Below are positions 9,073 to 17,053 of a stretch of DNA of 39,875 bases, piece by piece. The translations under genes and the position numbers were made by a program. The notes beneath the pieces are model-generated. The model saw only the letters and a program-made list of their open reading frames with translations, had not been told where the DNA came from and did not search any database. The stretch spans positions 1 to 39,875 of the forward strand of contig JAQYAV010000003.1 in assembly GCA_029338675.1 (NCBI GenBank). The letters run 5' to 3'. Source of the DNA: Lachnospiraceae bacterium. Its GTDB lineage: Bacteria > Bacillota > Clostridia > Lachnospirales > Lachnospiraceae. Numbering within the stretch: the first letter of the stretch is position 1; each line of letters opens with the position of its first letter.

Positions 9073-10278
9073 CTACTTCCTCCAAGTATTCAACTGCATA
9101 ATCTCATTAATAGACCATTCCCCTCGAATCTCTATATATTTCTTTCCATTGTAAACATATACCCTTGGCAAATACCTTATAAATAAATTATTATAACTCA
9201 TGGTATACGAACCAGCTAACTCAAACTTTATTACGTCTCCCTCATTTAATTTCTGAGAATTTTCAAGTGTTAGTATTCTATCATTCTCCATGCAGGTAAA
9301 TCCACATACAACCTGCTTTATACATATTTCTGTTTCAAAATTATCATTTATTTTATTCACAAAATATTTGTAATTATTTTTTTTAAAAAAAGGATCTAGA
9401 TGCAATCTGCTTCCATCAGTAACAGCAAAATATCCTTTTGTTGTTTTTTTTATGTCTAAAACAGTTAAGTAATAATCAACACAAGTTGCAATAAGGGAGG
9501 CGCCAGGTTCAACAATTAATCCAATATCTTTCATCCCCTGTTCTTGCATAGTTTCATATATTTGGGAAACGTAAGCCTCATATTGGGAACCATCATCCCC
9601 TCCTCCAAAAAAGCCTCCACCTATATCTATATACTCCAATGATAAATTATATTTTCTTGCAATTTCACAGGCTCTTTTCACCAATTCATTGTAAACTTCA
9701 ATGCTTTTGGATTTACTACTTACATGCATATGTAAAACCGAAATATCTACATTTTTAATATTCCTTATAGAATTAATAACATTCATCAATTCCCCATTAT
9801 CATCACAGAAACCAAATCTTCCTCCCAATTCCCCCATCATTGTCTGTCCTGGAAGTTTTTCCTCCAAATCAAAATTCACACGTAAGCCTATTTTATATTT
9901 TTTATTCTTATCTAAATCTCTTAGCCATTGAACCTCCCTTTGAGAATCAATGTTGACTATACTCCCTCTTTCAACTGCATACAAAAAAGAATCTTTGGTT
10001 TTGATTGGTCCATTATAAACTATCTTTTTCTCATCAAATCCAACTTTTATAGCCAAATTATATTCTTCAGCAGAGACAACCTCAGCATAGTTATTGCTTT
10101 CACGAACGCAACTAAGGATATATGGCAGAGAATTTGTCTTGAAGGAATAGCTAAGTATATTTTTCCCTTTGAAATATTTATCTAATGATTTCTTAAATAA
10201 ATCCATATTCTTTTTAAACTGCAAATAATCAAACACGTAGCAGGGAGTACTAATTTCCTTATTTTCCTTATTTTCCAT
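9073..10278 (-). CDS. PLP-dependent decarboxylase, LysA/ODC fold (type III)
   Basis: 401 residues. STPCYVFDYLQF at the start and ILSYSFKTN (K47 as PLP Schiff-base lysine) correspond to the YAVKAN region of diaminopimelate decarboxylases. IDIGGGFFGGG is the phosphate-binding loop and GFTCMEND is the active-site Cys segment from the partner subunit. It is a member of the DAP/ornithine/carboxynorspermidine decarboxylase superfamily, but its location in the nonulosonate operon argues against a lysine role. The first 11 nt overlap the end of the nucleotidyltransferase gene, and the Shine-Dalgarno is weak (AATGAGA), suggesting translational coupling. It may make an amine substrate for the adjacent ATP-grasp ligase; this is inference. 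Confidence 0.78.
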   Translation of the reverse strand: MENKENKEISTPCYVFDYLQFKKNMDLFKKSLDKYFKGKNILSYSFKTNSLPYILSCVRESNNYAEVVSAEEYNLAIKVGFDEKKIVYNGPIKTKDSFLYAVERGSIVNIDSQREVQWLRDLDKNKKYKIGLRVNFDLEEKLPGQTMMGELGGRFGFCDDNGELMNVINSIRNIKNVDISVLHMHVSSKSKSIEVYNELVKRACEIARKYNLSLEYIDIGGGFFGGGDDGSQYEAYVSQIYETMQEQGMKDIGLIVEPGASLIATCVDYYLTVLDIKKTTKGYFAVTDGSRLHLDPFFKKNNYKYFVNKINDNFETEICIKQVVCGFTCMENDRILTLENSQKLNEGDVIKFELAGSYTMSYNNLFIRYLPRVYVYNGKKYIEIRGEWSINEIMQLNTWRK

Positions 10279-11305
10279 ATAGTCTAATTCTCATTCTTTC
10301 TAATTCTGACAACTGACCCATATCAAGCCAGTCATTTTCACTTACTGGATATACCGAAACCTTCTTGCCAGCTTTCATCTGTTGTTCAATTATATCAGGA
10401 AAACCAATAAACTCTTCGTCAGGTATATCTTCTAAAACCTCAGGCTCTACAAGATATATTCCTGTGTTTGTCAAAAATGACATTTCTGGTTTTTCCTTCA
10501 TATCTTTTATTGAACCATTTACCCCCATCTCAACTACACCATACGGTATAGTAAAATTCTTGTATGCACATACCATAGTAATAACATTATTATTTTCTCT
10601 ATGGAATCTAAGCATACTCTCATAATTTGATAATAATAAATTATCACAATTGGTAAAAAAGAAGGTTTTATCTATTTTGCCCTTCAAATAGCAAAGTCCT
10701 CCTCCTGTTCCAAGAGGCTTGTTTTCGTCATACCAGGAAATATTGTGTTTTGAATTACTATCTACAAAATATGCCTTTATTAATTCTTTTTTGTAATTAA
10801 CAATAATATGATATTCATCGCATCCATACTTATCAAATTGCTCAATAATATGCTCAGTTATTGGCATATCACCTACTGGAATAAGTGGCTTAGGAAGTAT
10901 TTTAGTAAAGGGCTCAAGTCTAGTTCCTTTGCCCCCTGCATTTATTACAACAGGAAGACCCAAATTACCTAATCTACCTGTTTTTCCTTCATTTCCAAAA
11001 TATATATCAATTATTTTTCCATTGATATCAACAATGGGAACTGCGACAAAGTTTATCAAGTGATACATCCTTATCGCTTCATCCTCATCCTTTGCACAAC
11101 GTGGATTCATATTACCCGCAGCTTCTACACAATCTGTAATATTACCACCCTTTAATAAATATCTTCTTATATCACCATCCGTAAGTGATGCAATAAGCTG
11201 TCCATCATTTAATATAAAAACAATCTGAGGCGAAACCTTATCAAGCACATTCATTGCTTCTCTTATCGTTATATCTTTCGATACACAGTAATCCAAATAG
11301 CTCAT
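10268..11305 (-). CDS. ptmE: CBS-domain sugar nucleotidyltransferase (PtmE-like)
   Basis: 345 residues. Residues 1-105 are a CBS pair (ASLTDGDIRRYLLKGG, then VAVPIVDINGKIIDIYF). Residues 117-345 are a nucleotidyltransferase with NAGGKGTRLEPFTKILPKP (122-140), and TNTGIYLVEPE later on. This CBS + NTP-transferase fusion is the layout of Campylobacter PtmE, which makes GDP-glucosamine as the first step of the GDP-route to legionaminic acid. It lies between the LegC-type aminotransferase (13 nt upstream) and the decarboxylase. Nucleotide choice (GTP or other) is not readable, so the substrate is inferred from context. Confidence 0.82.
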   Translation of the reverse strand: MSYLDYCVSKDITIREAMNVLDKVSPQIVFILNDGQLIASLTDGDIRRYLLKGGNITDCVEAAGNMNPRCAKDEDEAIRMYHLINFVAVPIVDINGKIIDIYFGNEGKTGRLGNLGLPVVINAGGKGTRLEPFTKILPKPLIPVGDMPITEHIIEQFDKYGCDEYHIIVNYKKELIKAYFVDSNSKHNISWYDENKPLGTGGGLCYLKGKIDKTFFFTNCDNLLLSNYESMLRFHRENNNVITMVCAYKNFTIPYGVVEMGVNGSIKDMKEKPEMSFLTNTGIYLVEPEVLEDIPDEEFIGFPDIIEQQMKAGKKVSVYPVSENDWLDMGQLSELERMRIRLYGK

Positions 11306-11318
11306 ATATTCTCCCCGT

Positions 11319-12497
11319 TTAATTTGCTAAACCTTCTAAAACTTCCTTTACCTGACTAGCTACATATTCAACCTCATCTGTTGTAATCTGAGTACTTGAA
11401 GGAATATTCAAAATTCTCTCAGCATAGTATGCTGCCTTTTCAATTTTATAAGAAATATCATTTAAGTATGGAATCTGTTCATTAATTAGTCCCCATATTG
11501 CTCTTGTTTGAATTCCTCGTTCATCTAATAATCTTATTATATCTCTCATAGAAGCTTTAATCTTATCTCTATTAATTTCTAAAGAATAGAACCATTTATT
11601 TGATGACGTTCCGTCTCTAAAACCAACTAATTTAGCAAGATCAAATCCATCAAAAAGCTTCTTATATTGTTCATAATTATTCTGCTTTCTATTTATGTAC
11701 TCACCTAGCATTTCCATCTGTGCAACGCCTATAGCTGCTTGAACATTAGTCATTCTGTAATTGTATCCAACTTCATTATGTATATAATAATGTACATCAT
11801 CCTTAGCTTGAGTTGACAAATATCTAATATGGGAAACTAATTTGGAATGACGAGATGTCACAGCACCTCCTCCGCCAGTTGTAATGATTTTATTTCCATT
11901 AAATGAAAATGCTCCAAAATCACCAATTGTTCCCGCATACTTTCCAGCTAATGGGCCTTCGATATACTTTGTACCAAGAGCCTCCGTTGCATCTTCTATT
12001 ACTGTAATATTATACTTTTGAGCAATATCCATAATACTTACCATGTCTGCCATATTTCCAAAGACATGGACAACAATTATTGCCTTTACATGCTTTTGGT
12101 TGTAGTAAAGACCCCCATCTTTATATTCACATTGCTGTTCACAAAACTCCTTTAATTTATCAGGATCCATACAGAAGCTATCATCACAGTCAATAAATAC
12201 TGGGGCAGCAAATTGATATCTTACTGGATTTACCGCTGCAATAAATGTAAGCGGAGGCACTAATACAATATCTCCAGGCTTTACTCCCGCCTCAACCAAG
12301 GATAAATGTATTGCTGATGTGCCACTTTGACATGCTGCAACATCTTCTGCATTAATGAATTCAGCAATTTGTTTTTCTAGCTGTGTAATATATGCCCCAC
12401 CTGTAGAAACCCAACCTTGATCTACCGCATCATCCACATATTTTCTTTCATTCCCCTCAAAATTAGGAACTGACAACGGAATATACTTTTTGCCCAT
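11319..12497 (-). CDS. legC: LegC-type DegT/DnrJ/EryC1 sugar aminotransferase
   Basis: 392 residues from the ATG at 12497. An ATG three codons earlier abuts GGAGG with no spacing, whereas 12497 has 9 nt. The motifs are typical: ACQSGTSAIHLSL, VPPLTFIAAVNPV, VIEDATEALGT, and FGAFSFNGNKIITTGGGG with K203 as the PLP lysine. The family transaminates 4-keto sugar nucleotides at C4; in the legionaminic pathway LegC acts on the 4-keto-6-deoxy product of LegB. LegB itself is not in the window. The gene follows maf by 68 nt and precedes ptmE. Confidence 0.88.
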   Translation of the reverse strand: MGKKYIPLSVPNFEGNERKYVDDAVDQGWVSTGGAYITQLEKQIAEFINAEDVAACQSGTSAIHLSLVEAGVKPGDIVLVPPLTFIAAVNPVRYQFAAPVFIDCDDSFCMDPDKLKEFCEQQCEYKDGGLYYNQKHVKAIIVVHVFGNMADMVSIMDIAQKYNITVIEDATEALGTKYIEGPLAGKYAGTIGDFGAFSFNGNKIITTGGGGAVTSRHSKLVSHIRYLSTQAKDDVHYYIHNEVGYNYRMTNVQAAIGVAQMEMLGEYINRKQNNYEQYKKLFDGFDLAKLVGFRDGTSSNKWFYSLEINRDKIKASMRDIIRLLDERGIQTRAIWGLINEQIPYLNDISYKIEKAAYYAERILNIPSSTQITTDEVEYVASQVKEVLEGLAN

Positions 12498-12565
12498 ATA
12501 ATACATCCTCCATACTACTTTCTCCTTTGTCCACCAGCTATATAGGAATGTAACAATACCTTTTT

Positions 12566-14410
12566 TTATATTTCATTAGTTTCTTCAAATTCTTCTATTA
12601 TTTTAATTATATTAGGAATTCCTTCTGCCAAACCACTATAATATATACTACTTTTTTCAAAGAATCGCTCAGCTTCTTTAATATCATCTTCCTCGTCAAG
12701 GAACACATCTCTGAACATTAATATTTCTACTTCTGGTAGATATTTGGTAATATACGAGCCAACCTTAGATTTATCTAACATTTCATCTGTCTTTTTTCTA
12801 ACATTAGCCGCTTTTTTTAACAACCCTTTATCATTAATATTTCTTTCAAGACTAAGCTTAGCCTGTCTACATAATGCCGATGCATCTAATAGCTTTCTTC
12901 TAACATTACGCAGCTCCTTCTTTGTATCACGCAATGCATCTTTAATTATATTCTGGTCATCATCAATAAACAATCTTTTAGGCTTAAGTATCATACTTTC
13001 AATATTATAATCCTTCTTACAATACTTTTCAATGGCCTCGCTAAGCTTCATTACTCTCGTATTTTTCTTTAATGCACCCCCCTCTGTAGCATCAATAAAA
13101 TCAATATTCTTATATACCCCAGCAACATTCTCAATCCACTGCAGATACATATAATAATCTTTTCTTACAGCCACACTTTCTTCTTCAATTCCTTTAACAA
13201 AGGTATATCTTTCATCATATTCTATGTCCATAGGGGCTTCTCCCGCATGAACCTTATTTCCAGTCATTGCCAAATCCTGCCCAACCATAATAATACGCTT
13301 GAAGCCCCAAGCAATAAGCATAGCAATTGTAAAGGTTGCCACTGAGCCGCCTAGATCAACTGAACGGATTTCACTTCCTGCTTTCTTAAACATCTCATCC
13401 CATACAAGAGAATCCGAATCGCAAAAGAAAAGATTTGTAGGCTGCAAATACTCAAATACTTCAGTATTAAAATCCATTACAGATAACATAGGAACTTCAT
13501 TAATACCTGGCTGTTCAAATAAAGAGACTGGTTTTTCAAAATCTATAGCAGAAAACATATCAGGCACTACACCTACTGAATATAGCTTCTTTATTGCTGT
13601 ATCTACAACAATAATAAGGGCTTTCCCCTTTGCCTTTATTAACTCATGTACATTTTTTTCCAAAGATGGGCCAGCAGCAACAACAATAGCTGACATATCC
13701 TCTGGAAAAACATCCTTTAATTCTATGCCACTTCTGCAATTTTTCAAAAACTTCATGTTGTAAATATCATTTTTTACAACTCTTTTACCATAATTAATTA
13801 CTGTATTTTGTAATATGTAGAATTTCTCATGATTCTCAATCAACACTTTTTTAAAATATAGATAATCATCATAGAATAACTCTATATATCTTGGAGCTCC
13901 CATTAATCTATTTGTATCCTTGTTATACACCTGAATGGCTCCACTTACACTTCCTGTAAATAGATTTTCATTTAATCCCTTTACACGCAAAATCACCCTA
14001 TCTGATTCTAATATTGTTGTAATATCAATATTTCTAAGCACTGATAAAAATATGTCCAAACAAGGTTCATAAACAATACACTTTACAGACTCATTTGCTA
14101 CTTCTAAAAATTCTCTAATATATGCACCATTAGATAAGCCAAATATAAATAAATACGATTCCTCCTTCATATCACCATATTGTGCCATTCGTTTCTTTGC
14201 CTCATATGAAGGATTGTATCTTGAATTCATATATATAATTTTGTTTTCGCTATTACAAGCAAGTAATGCCTCTCCATTTTTTGCCCTTTCTATCTGTGCA
14301 AAATCTGACAATTCATCACTTTGTGCATCAATAACTTTATCGTATAGAAATTCACTTTTTTTCTTCAATGCTTCTAAATTTTTCTCAAAATACACTTGCT
14401 TTCTCCCCAT
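12566..14410 (-). CDS. maf: Motility accessory factor (Maf, DUF115 / MptE-like) flagellin glycosyltransferase
   Basis: 614 residues. The DUF115 core begins at about 238 (SAIVVAAGPSLEKN) and continues with VDTAIKKLYSVGVVPDMFSAID and GGSVATFTIAMLIAWGFKRIIMVGQDLA. An N-terminal domain (FIFGLSNGAYIREF, 88-101) and a helical C-terminal region after ~470 match the three-part Maf layout. Maf proteins transfer nonulosonic acids from CMP donors to flagellin serine/threonine in the cytoplasm before export, which fits its position between flagellin and the sugar synthesis genes. The start is uncertain: the ATG at 14410 lies 2 nt after the upstream stop and lacks a Shine-Dalgarno, while GTG five codons later (14395) has GGGGAG 7 nt before it. 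Re-initiation at the ATG is plausible. Confidence 0.85.
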   Translation of the reverse strand: MGRKQVYFEKNLEALKKKSEFLYDKVIDAQSDELSDFAQIERAKNGEALLACNSENKIIYMNSRYNPSYEAKKRMAQYGDMKEESYLFIFGLSNGAYIREFLEVANESVKCIVYEPCLDIFLSVLRNIDITTILESDRVILRVKGLNENLFTGSVSGAIQVYNKDTNRLMGAPRYIELFYDDYLYFKKVLIENHEKFYILQNTVINYGKRVVKNDIYNMKFLKNCRSGIELKDVFPEDMSAIVVAAGPSLEKNVHELIKAKGKALIIVVDTAIKKLYSVGVVPDMFSAIDFEKPVSLFEQPGINEVPMLSVMDFNTEVFEYLQPTNLFFCDSDSLVWDEMFKKAGSEIRSVDLGGSVATFTIAMLIAWGFKRIIMVGQDLAMTGNKVHAGEAPMDIEYDERYTFVKGIEEESVAVRKDYYMYLQWIENVAGVYKNIDFIDATEGGALKKNTRVMKLSEAIEKYCKKDYNIESMILKPKRLFIDDDQNIIKDALRDTKKELRNVRRKLLDASALCRQAKLSLERNINDKGLLKKAANVRKKTDEMLDKSKVGSYITKYLPEVEILMFRDVFLDEEDDIKEAERFFEKSSIYYSGLAEGIPNIIKIIEEFEETNEI

Positions 14411-14412
14411 AT

Positions 14413-14697
14413 CTATATTGTATTTTTTATCTCATCAAGTATACTTAACAATTCAAATGTTATTATATCCGCAATATAAATCTGATCATTTTCCTCTAAT
14501 CCGATAAGCATTGGAGATAGTGCATTATTAAGTAATTTATTATTTAAGCCATCATCTTTTATCAATTCACTTATTGCTGCAATTTGTGGGATAATTTCTT
14601 GGACAAAGGATGATATTTCCACATTATTTCCCTCGTATACTTCATCAGCAAACCGATTTAATTCCTGTATAAATTCTTCTAATTTAGTATTAGTCAT
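14413..14697 (-). CDS. Small acidic helical protein between flagellin and maf
   Basis: 94 residues from the ATG at 14697, with GGAGGG 4 nt upstream; an in-frame GTG four codons earlier lies against this Shine-Dalgarno and is rejected. No family is recognised. It is acidic, has no cysteine, signal peptide or membrane segment, and looks largely helical (EEFIQELNRFADEVYEG, ISELIKDDGLNNKLLNNALS). It is the first gene of the glycosylation operon and its stop lies 2 nt before the maf start. A cofactor or chaperone for Maf or flagellin is a reasonable guess from position alone. Confidence 0.7.
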   Translation of the reverse strand: MTNTKLEEFIQELNRFADEVYEGNNVEISSFVQEIIPQIAAISELIKDDGLNNKLLNNALSPMLIGLEENDQIYIADIITFELLSILDEIKNTI

Positions 14698-14726
14698 TGC
14701 ACCCTCCACATTATTTTGTATATATC

Positions 14727-14755
14727 ATTATATACAAAATAAGCTGACTCCACAA
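14727..14755 (-). promoter_or_regulatory. Candidate sigma-A promoter of the glycosylation operon, inside the flagellin terminator
   Basis: A perfect TATAAT (-10, plus coordinates 14727-14732) is 17 nt from TTGTGG (14750-14755). The -10 sits in a perfect palindrome (ATTTTGTATATA, 4-nt loop, TATATACAAAAT; 14713-14740), which could be an operator. The -35 falls in the flagellin terminator stem-loop. Confidence 0.5.
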
Positions 14756-14766
14756 TGGAGCCAGCT
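14742..14766 (-). terminator. Flagellin gene terminator
   Basis: On the minus strand AGCTGGCTCC pairs with GGAGTCAGCT (one G-U pair, 5-nt loop), followed by TATTTTGT. It lies about 20 nt after the flagellin stop. Confidence 0.8.
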
Positions 14767-14787
14767 ATATTTTGTCCAGTAATTTAA

Positions 14788-15600
14788 TTACTGAAGTAAT
14801 GAAAGTACACCTTGAGTTGACTGATTAGCCTGTGCAAGCATAGACTGTGCAGCCTGCTGAAGAATGTTATTCTTTGTGTAATTAGTCATTTCCTTAGCCA
14901 TATCAGTATCTCTGATCTGTGACTCAGCTGCTGTTAAGTTCTCTGCGTAATTCTCCAAGTTGTTGATTGTGTACTCAAGTCTGTTCTGTTTAGCACCAAG
15001 TCTAGAACGTGCTGCTGAAACAGATTTAATTGCAGATGTGATTGCTGACATTGCATCTGCTGCTTTAGAGTGTGCAGAAACGCTCAACGCACTTACACCA
15101 AGAGCACTTGATGCCATTGATGAGATATCAATTCGCATATTCTCTCCACCTACAGCACCAACCTGAAGCTGCTTTGCTGTGAAAGAACCTGTAAGAAGCT
15201 TAGTTCCATTGAATGCAGCCTTACCAGCGATTGAATCAATTTCTTTTGTGAGCTCATCGATCTCATCCTTAATAGCTGTACGATCTTCTGTAGCATTTAC
15301 ATCGTTGGCTGCCTTAGTAGCAAGCTCGCCCATACGCTGAAGAATGCTATGAATCTCGTTCATGTTACCTTCTGCTGTCTGGATAAGTGAAACACCATCC
15401 TCTGAGTTCTTTACAGCCTGGTTGATACCTCTAATCTGGTTTCTCATCTTCTCACTAATTGAAAGACCAGCTGCATCATCTGCTGCTCTGTTAACCTGAT
15501 ATCCTGAAGACAACTTCTCAGTTGCTTTAGAAACAGCCTTAACATTCTGTCCTAACATTCTGTTAGTGTTTTGTGCTTGCATGTTGTGTTGTACTACCAT
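14788..15600 (-). CDS. hag: Flagellin
   Basis: 270 residues from the ATG at 15600, with AGGAGG 7 nt upstream. The longer in-frame reading to 15660 runs through the leader hairpin and is rejected. The N-terminal D0/D1 block has VVQHNMQAQNTNRMLG, KLSSGYQVNRAADDAAGL and RGINQAVKNSEDGVSLIQTAEG. The C-terminal block has RSRLGAKQNRLEYTINNL, ENLTAAESQIRDTDMA and a final QSTQGVLSLLQ. The variable middle is very short, so this is a minimal flagellin without a large outer domain. Serines in the middle (residues ~170-195: SSMASSAL, SALSVSAHS) are candidate sites for Maf glycosylation. It has its own sigma-D promoter, a ~130-nt leader with CsrA-type sites and a terminator. Confidence 0.96.
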   Translation of the reverse strand: MVVQHNMQAQNTNRMLGQNVKAVSKATEKLSSGYQVNRAADDAAGLSISEKMRNQIRGINQAVKNSEDGVSLIQTAEGNMNEIHSILQRMGELATKAANDVNATEDRTAIKDEIDELTKEIDSIAGKAAFNGTKLLTGSFTAKQLQVGAVGGENMRIDISSMASSALGVSALSVSAHSKAADAMSAITSAIKSVSAARSRLGAKQNRLEYTINNLENYAENLTAAESQIRDTDMAKEMTNYTKNNILQQAAQSMLAQANQSTQGVLSLLQ

Positions 15601-15607
15601 AATAATT

Positions 15608-15641
15608 CCTCCTTGAATATAATGTTGCATCCTTGCAACAT
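15608..15641 (-). promoter_or_regulatory. Flagellin leader: two CsrA-type binding sites
   Basis: Reading the minus strand, ATGTTGCA and TGCAACAT (15634-15641 and 15622-15629) form an 8-bp hairpin with loop AGGA, giving GCAAGGATGC, close to the CsrA consensus core (CARGGAUG). Fifteen nt downstream lies a second CAAGGAGG covering the Shine-Dalgarno (15608-15613). This is the two-site layout by which CsrA blocks hag translation in B. subtilis until FliW titrates it. Both regulators are encoded at 19569-20250. Confidence 0.75.
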
Positions 15642-15735
15642 GTACTAGTGGTTTTACCACCGTTTACGTTTTCTATGTAACACTCCGAAGAGCAATTACC
15701 TTAATTGTTTTGTTGTTTTGTTTCTTACATCTTAT

Positions 15736-15761
15736 ATATCGGAATTATATAATTAAACTTA
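15736..15761 (-). promoter_or_regulatory. Sigma-D promoter of flagellin
   Basis: TAAG (15758-15761), 15-nt spacer, CCGATAT (15736-15742), matching the sigma-D/FliA pattern TAAA-N15-(G)CCGATAT with one difference in each element. It gives a flagellin leader of about 130 nt. Confidence 0.85.
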
Positions 15762-15769
15762 ACCCCTTT

Positions 15770-15958
15770 TTAAAAAAAATTTATATTTTTTTTAAAATTA
15801 TATAAATTTTTCAAACATTTTACTTCATCTTGTATTTTTCTTCTTGTTTTTTTAGTTATTCCTCTGTTTAATTCCCATACTTCATGTCCACTTTTTAATG
15901 CTTCGTTAACACACCACCAACTAATATTTCCGTTTCCACCAATAAATAATATCTTCAT
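15770..15958 (-). pseudogene. Truncated NAD-dependent epimerase/dehydratase relic
   Basis: 62 residues. MKILFIGGNGNISWW is the start of an extended short-chain dehydrogenase with its G-x-x-G-x-(I/L) NAD-binding loop, followed by GHEVWELNRG. After about 50 residues the sequence degrades into KNLYNFKKNINFF and stops, whereas the family runs to about 300 residues. No continuation is visible in other frames toward 15601, which is flagellin leader. The start still has GGGAG 7 nt before the ATG. It is probably the 5' remnant of a sugar-nucleotide gene lost when the flagellin region was rearranged, and a short product may still be made. Confidence 0.65.
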
Positions 15959-15990
15959 AATTCTTCTCCCATGTATGTCTACATATTATG

Positions 15991-16016
15991 AAAAAAGAAG
16001 CCAATTTGAATGGCTC
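15991..16016 (-). terminator. Terminator of the flaG-fliD-fliS operon
   Basis: On the minus strand GAGCCA and TGGCTT pair across a 7-nt loop, followed by CTTTTTTC. It lies about 80 nt after the FliT-like gene, upstream of the epimerase relic. Confidence 0.65.
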
Positions 16017-16093
16017 ATCACCTATCAAACTGGCTCTGTAAATATTCAACCAATAAACATACAATATTCCCACTACACTTAAATTAGCTAATG

Positions 16094-16576
16094 TTATTTC
16101 TTTCTATCATATAAAATAGAATCATTTACAGCCCCATTGGACATAGACTGATAATATCTGTTTGCAACCTGTTTAGATTGTTTTACCTGCTTGATTCCCT
16201 TAAACCCACGTGCAAACACCTGCTCAAAAAGAGCTTTATTTCTCTTTTCTGTTGCCTCAATCTCCATGCCAAAATCAACACATTCTCTAATTAACTCCTG
16301 AATAGCCAAAAGTTCTTTCTTATATACATCCTGGTTATCCAATACTTCTGTTCTGACTCTGTCATATACAGATGTAAAACCCTTGTCAATCTCGTTAATA
16401 TTATTAATTAAAATATCCTTTTCATTAATAACATCTTCAAATGCATCTTCATTAAAATCCTTTTCACCTGCAATCTCCGCCTGCTTTTTTGTAAGCTGGA
16501 GTAGCTTGTTAAGATATTCCTTTTTTCTTTCTAATGACTGATGCAATATACTTACATACAATGTAGTTTGTTCCAT
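16094..16576 (-). CDS. FliT-like flagellar protein (putative export chaperone)
   Basis: 160 residues from the ATG at 16576 (GAAAGG about 11 nt upstream); an in-frame TTG at 16600 lacks proper spacing. The protein is charged and almost entirely helical (LHQSLERKKEYLNKLLQLTKKQ, IQELIRECVDFGMEIEATEKRNKALFEQV) with a basic tail. It has no clear family signature. Its place directly after fliS, where many flagellar operons carry fliT, suggests a chaperone or regulator for the FliD cap or a late substrate. It is the last gene of the flaG-fliD-fliS operon. Confidence 0.6.
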   Translation of the reverse strand: MEQTTLYVSILHQSLERKKEYLNKLLQLTKKQAEIAGEKDFNEDAFEDVINEKDILINNINEIDKGFTSVYDRVRTEVLDNQDVYKKELLAIQELIRECVDFGMEIEATEKRNKALFEQVFARGFKGIKQVKQSKQVANRYYQSMSNGAVNDSILYDRKK

Positions 16577-16617
16577 ATTTTGCCAAACCTTTCGTAACAA
16601 CCTCTTTGATTATCATA

Positions 16618-17016
16618 TTATTTCATATCTAACGTAAGCTGTGGACCTTTTGTTTTACCCATAATCTGCTTCCAGATATCTCTCATATCCCTTATTTCAG
16701 ATACTGCCCTATCAAGCATTTCCATATCTTTTTCAAGATTCGCATGAATCAACAATGCAAATATATAATCGTACATCTTCTTAAAATCTTCTGCAACAGC
16801 ATATTTCATATTAAGTGTGCTAGTTAATTCTACAATAATGTTTCTGCACTTTTGAATATTTGTATTTGTAGTCTCATAATCCTTCTTTTCTAATGCTGTA
16901 ATTGCTATATTTCCGAATTTAACAGCACCTTCATATAACATCAAAGTAAGTTCTGCCTGGGATGCAGTATTAACTCTATTATTTCCATATACCTTCGCTG
17001 CCTGATTATATGCCAT
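16618..17016 (-). CDS. fliS: Flagellin export chaperone FliS
   Basis: 132 residues, typical length. The N-terminus has AYNQAAKVYGNNRVNTASQAELTLMLYEGAVKF, and ending motifs include ALLIHANLEKDMEMLDRA and EIRDMRDIWKQI, all FliS hallmarks. FliS binds the C-terminal D0 helix of flagellin and holds it unfolded for export; in Bacillus it also shapes the FliW-CsrA-Hag feedback. AGGAGG is 10 nt upstream of the ATG. It is 37 nt after fliD. Confidence 0.93.
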   Translation of the reverse strand: MAYNQAAKVYGNNRVNTASQAELTLMLYEGAVKFGNIAITALEKKDYETTNTNIQKCRNIIVELTSTLNMKYAVAEDFKKMYDYIFALLIHANLEKDMEMLDRAVSEIRDMRDIWKQIMGKTKGPQLTLDMK

Positions 17017-17053
17017 AACTTTGTTGCCTCCTATATATTATTTACTATCTTTG

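Noticed and set aside
9073-10278. Diaminopimelate decarboxylase (lysA) for lysine synthesis
   Set aside because: The fold matches, but the operon context is nonulosonate synthesis and no lysine genes are near, so the lysA name was withheld.
15601-15660. N-terminal extension of flagellin to 15660
   Set aside because: It would run through the leader hairpin and CsrA-type site and lacks the VVQHN start; ATG 15600 has AGGAGG at proper spacing.
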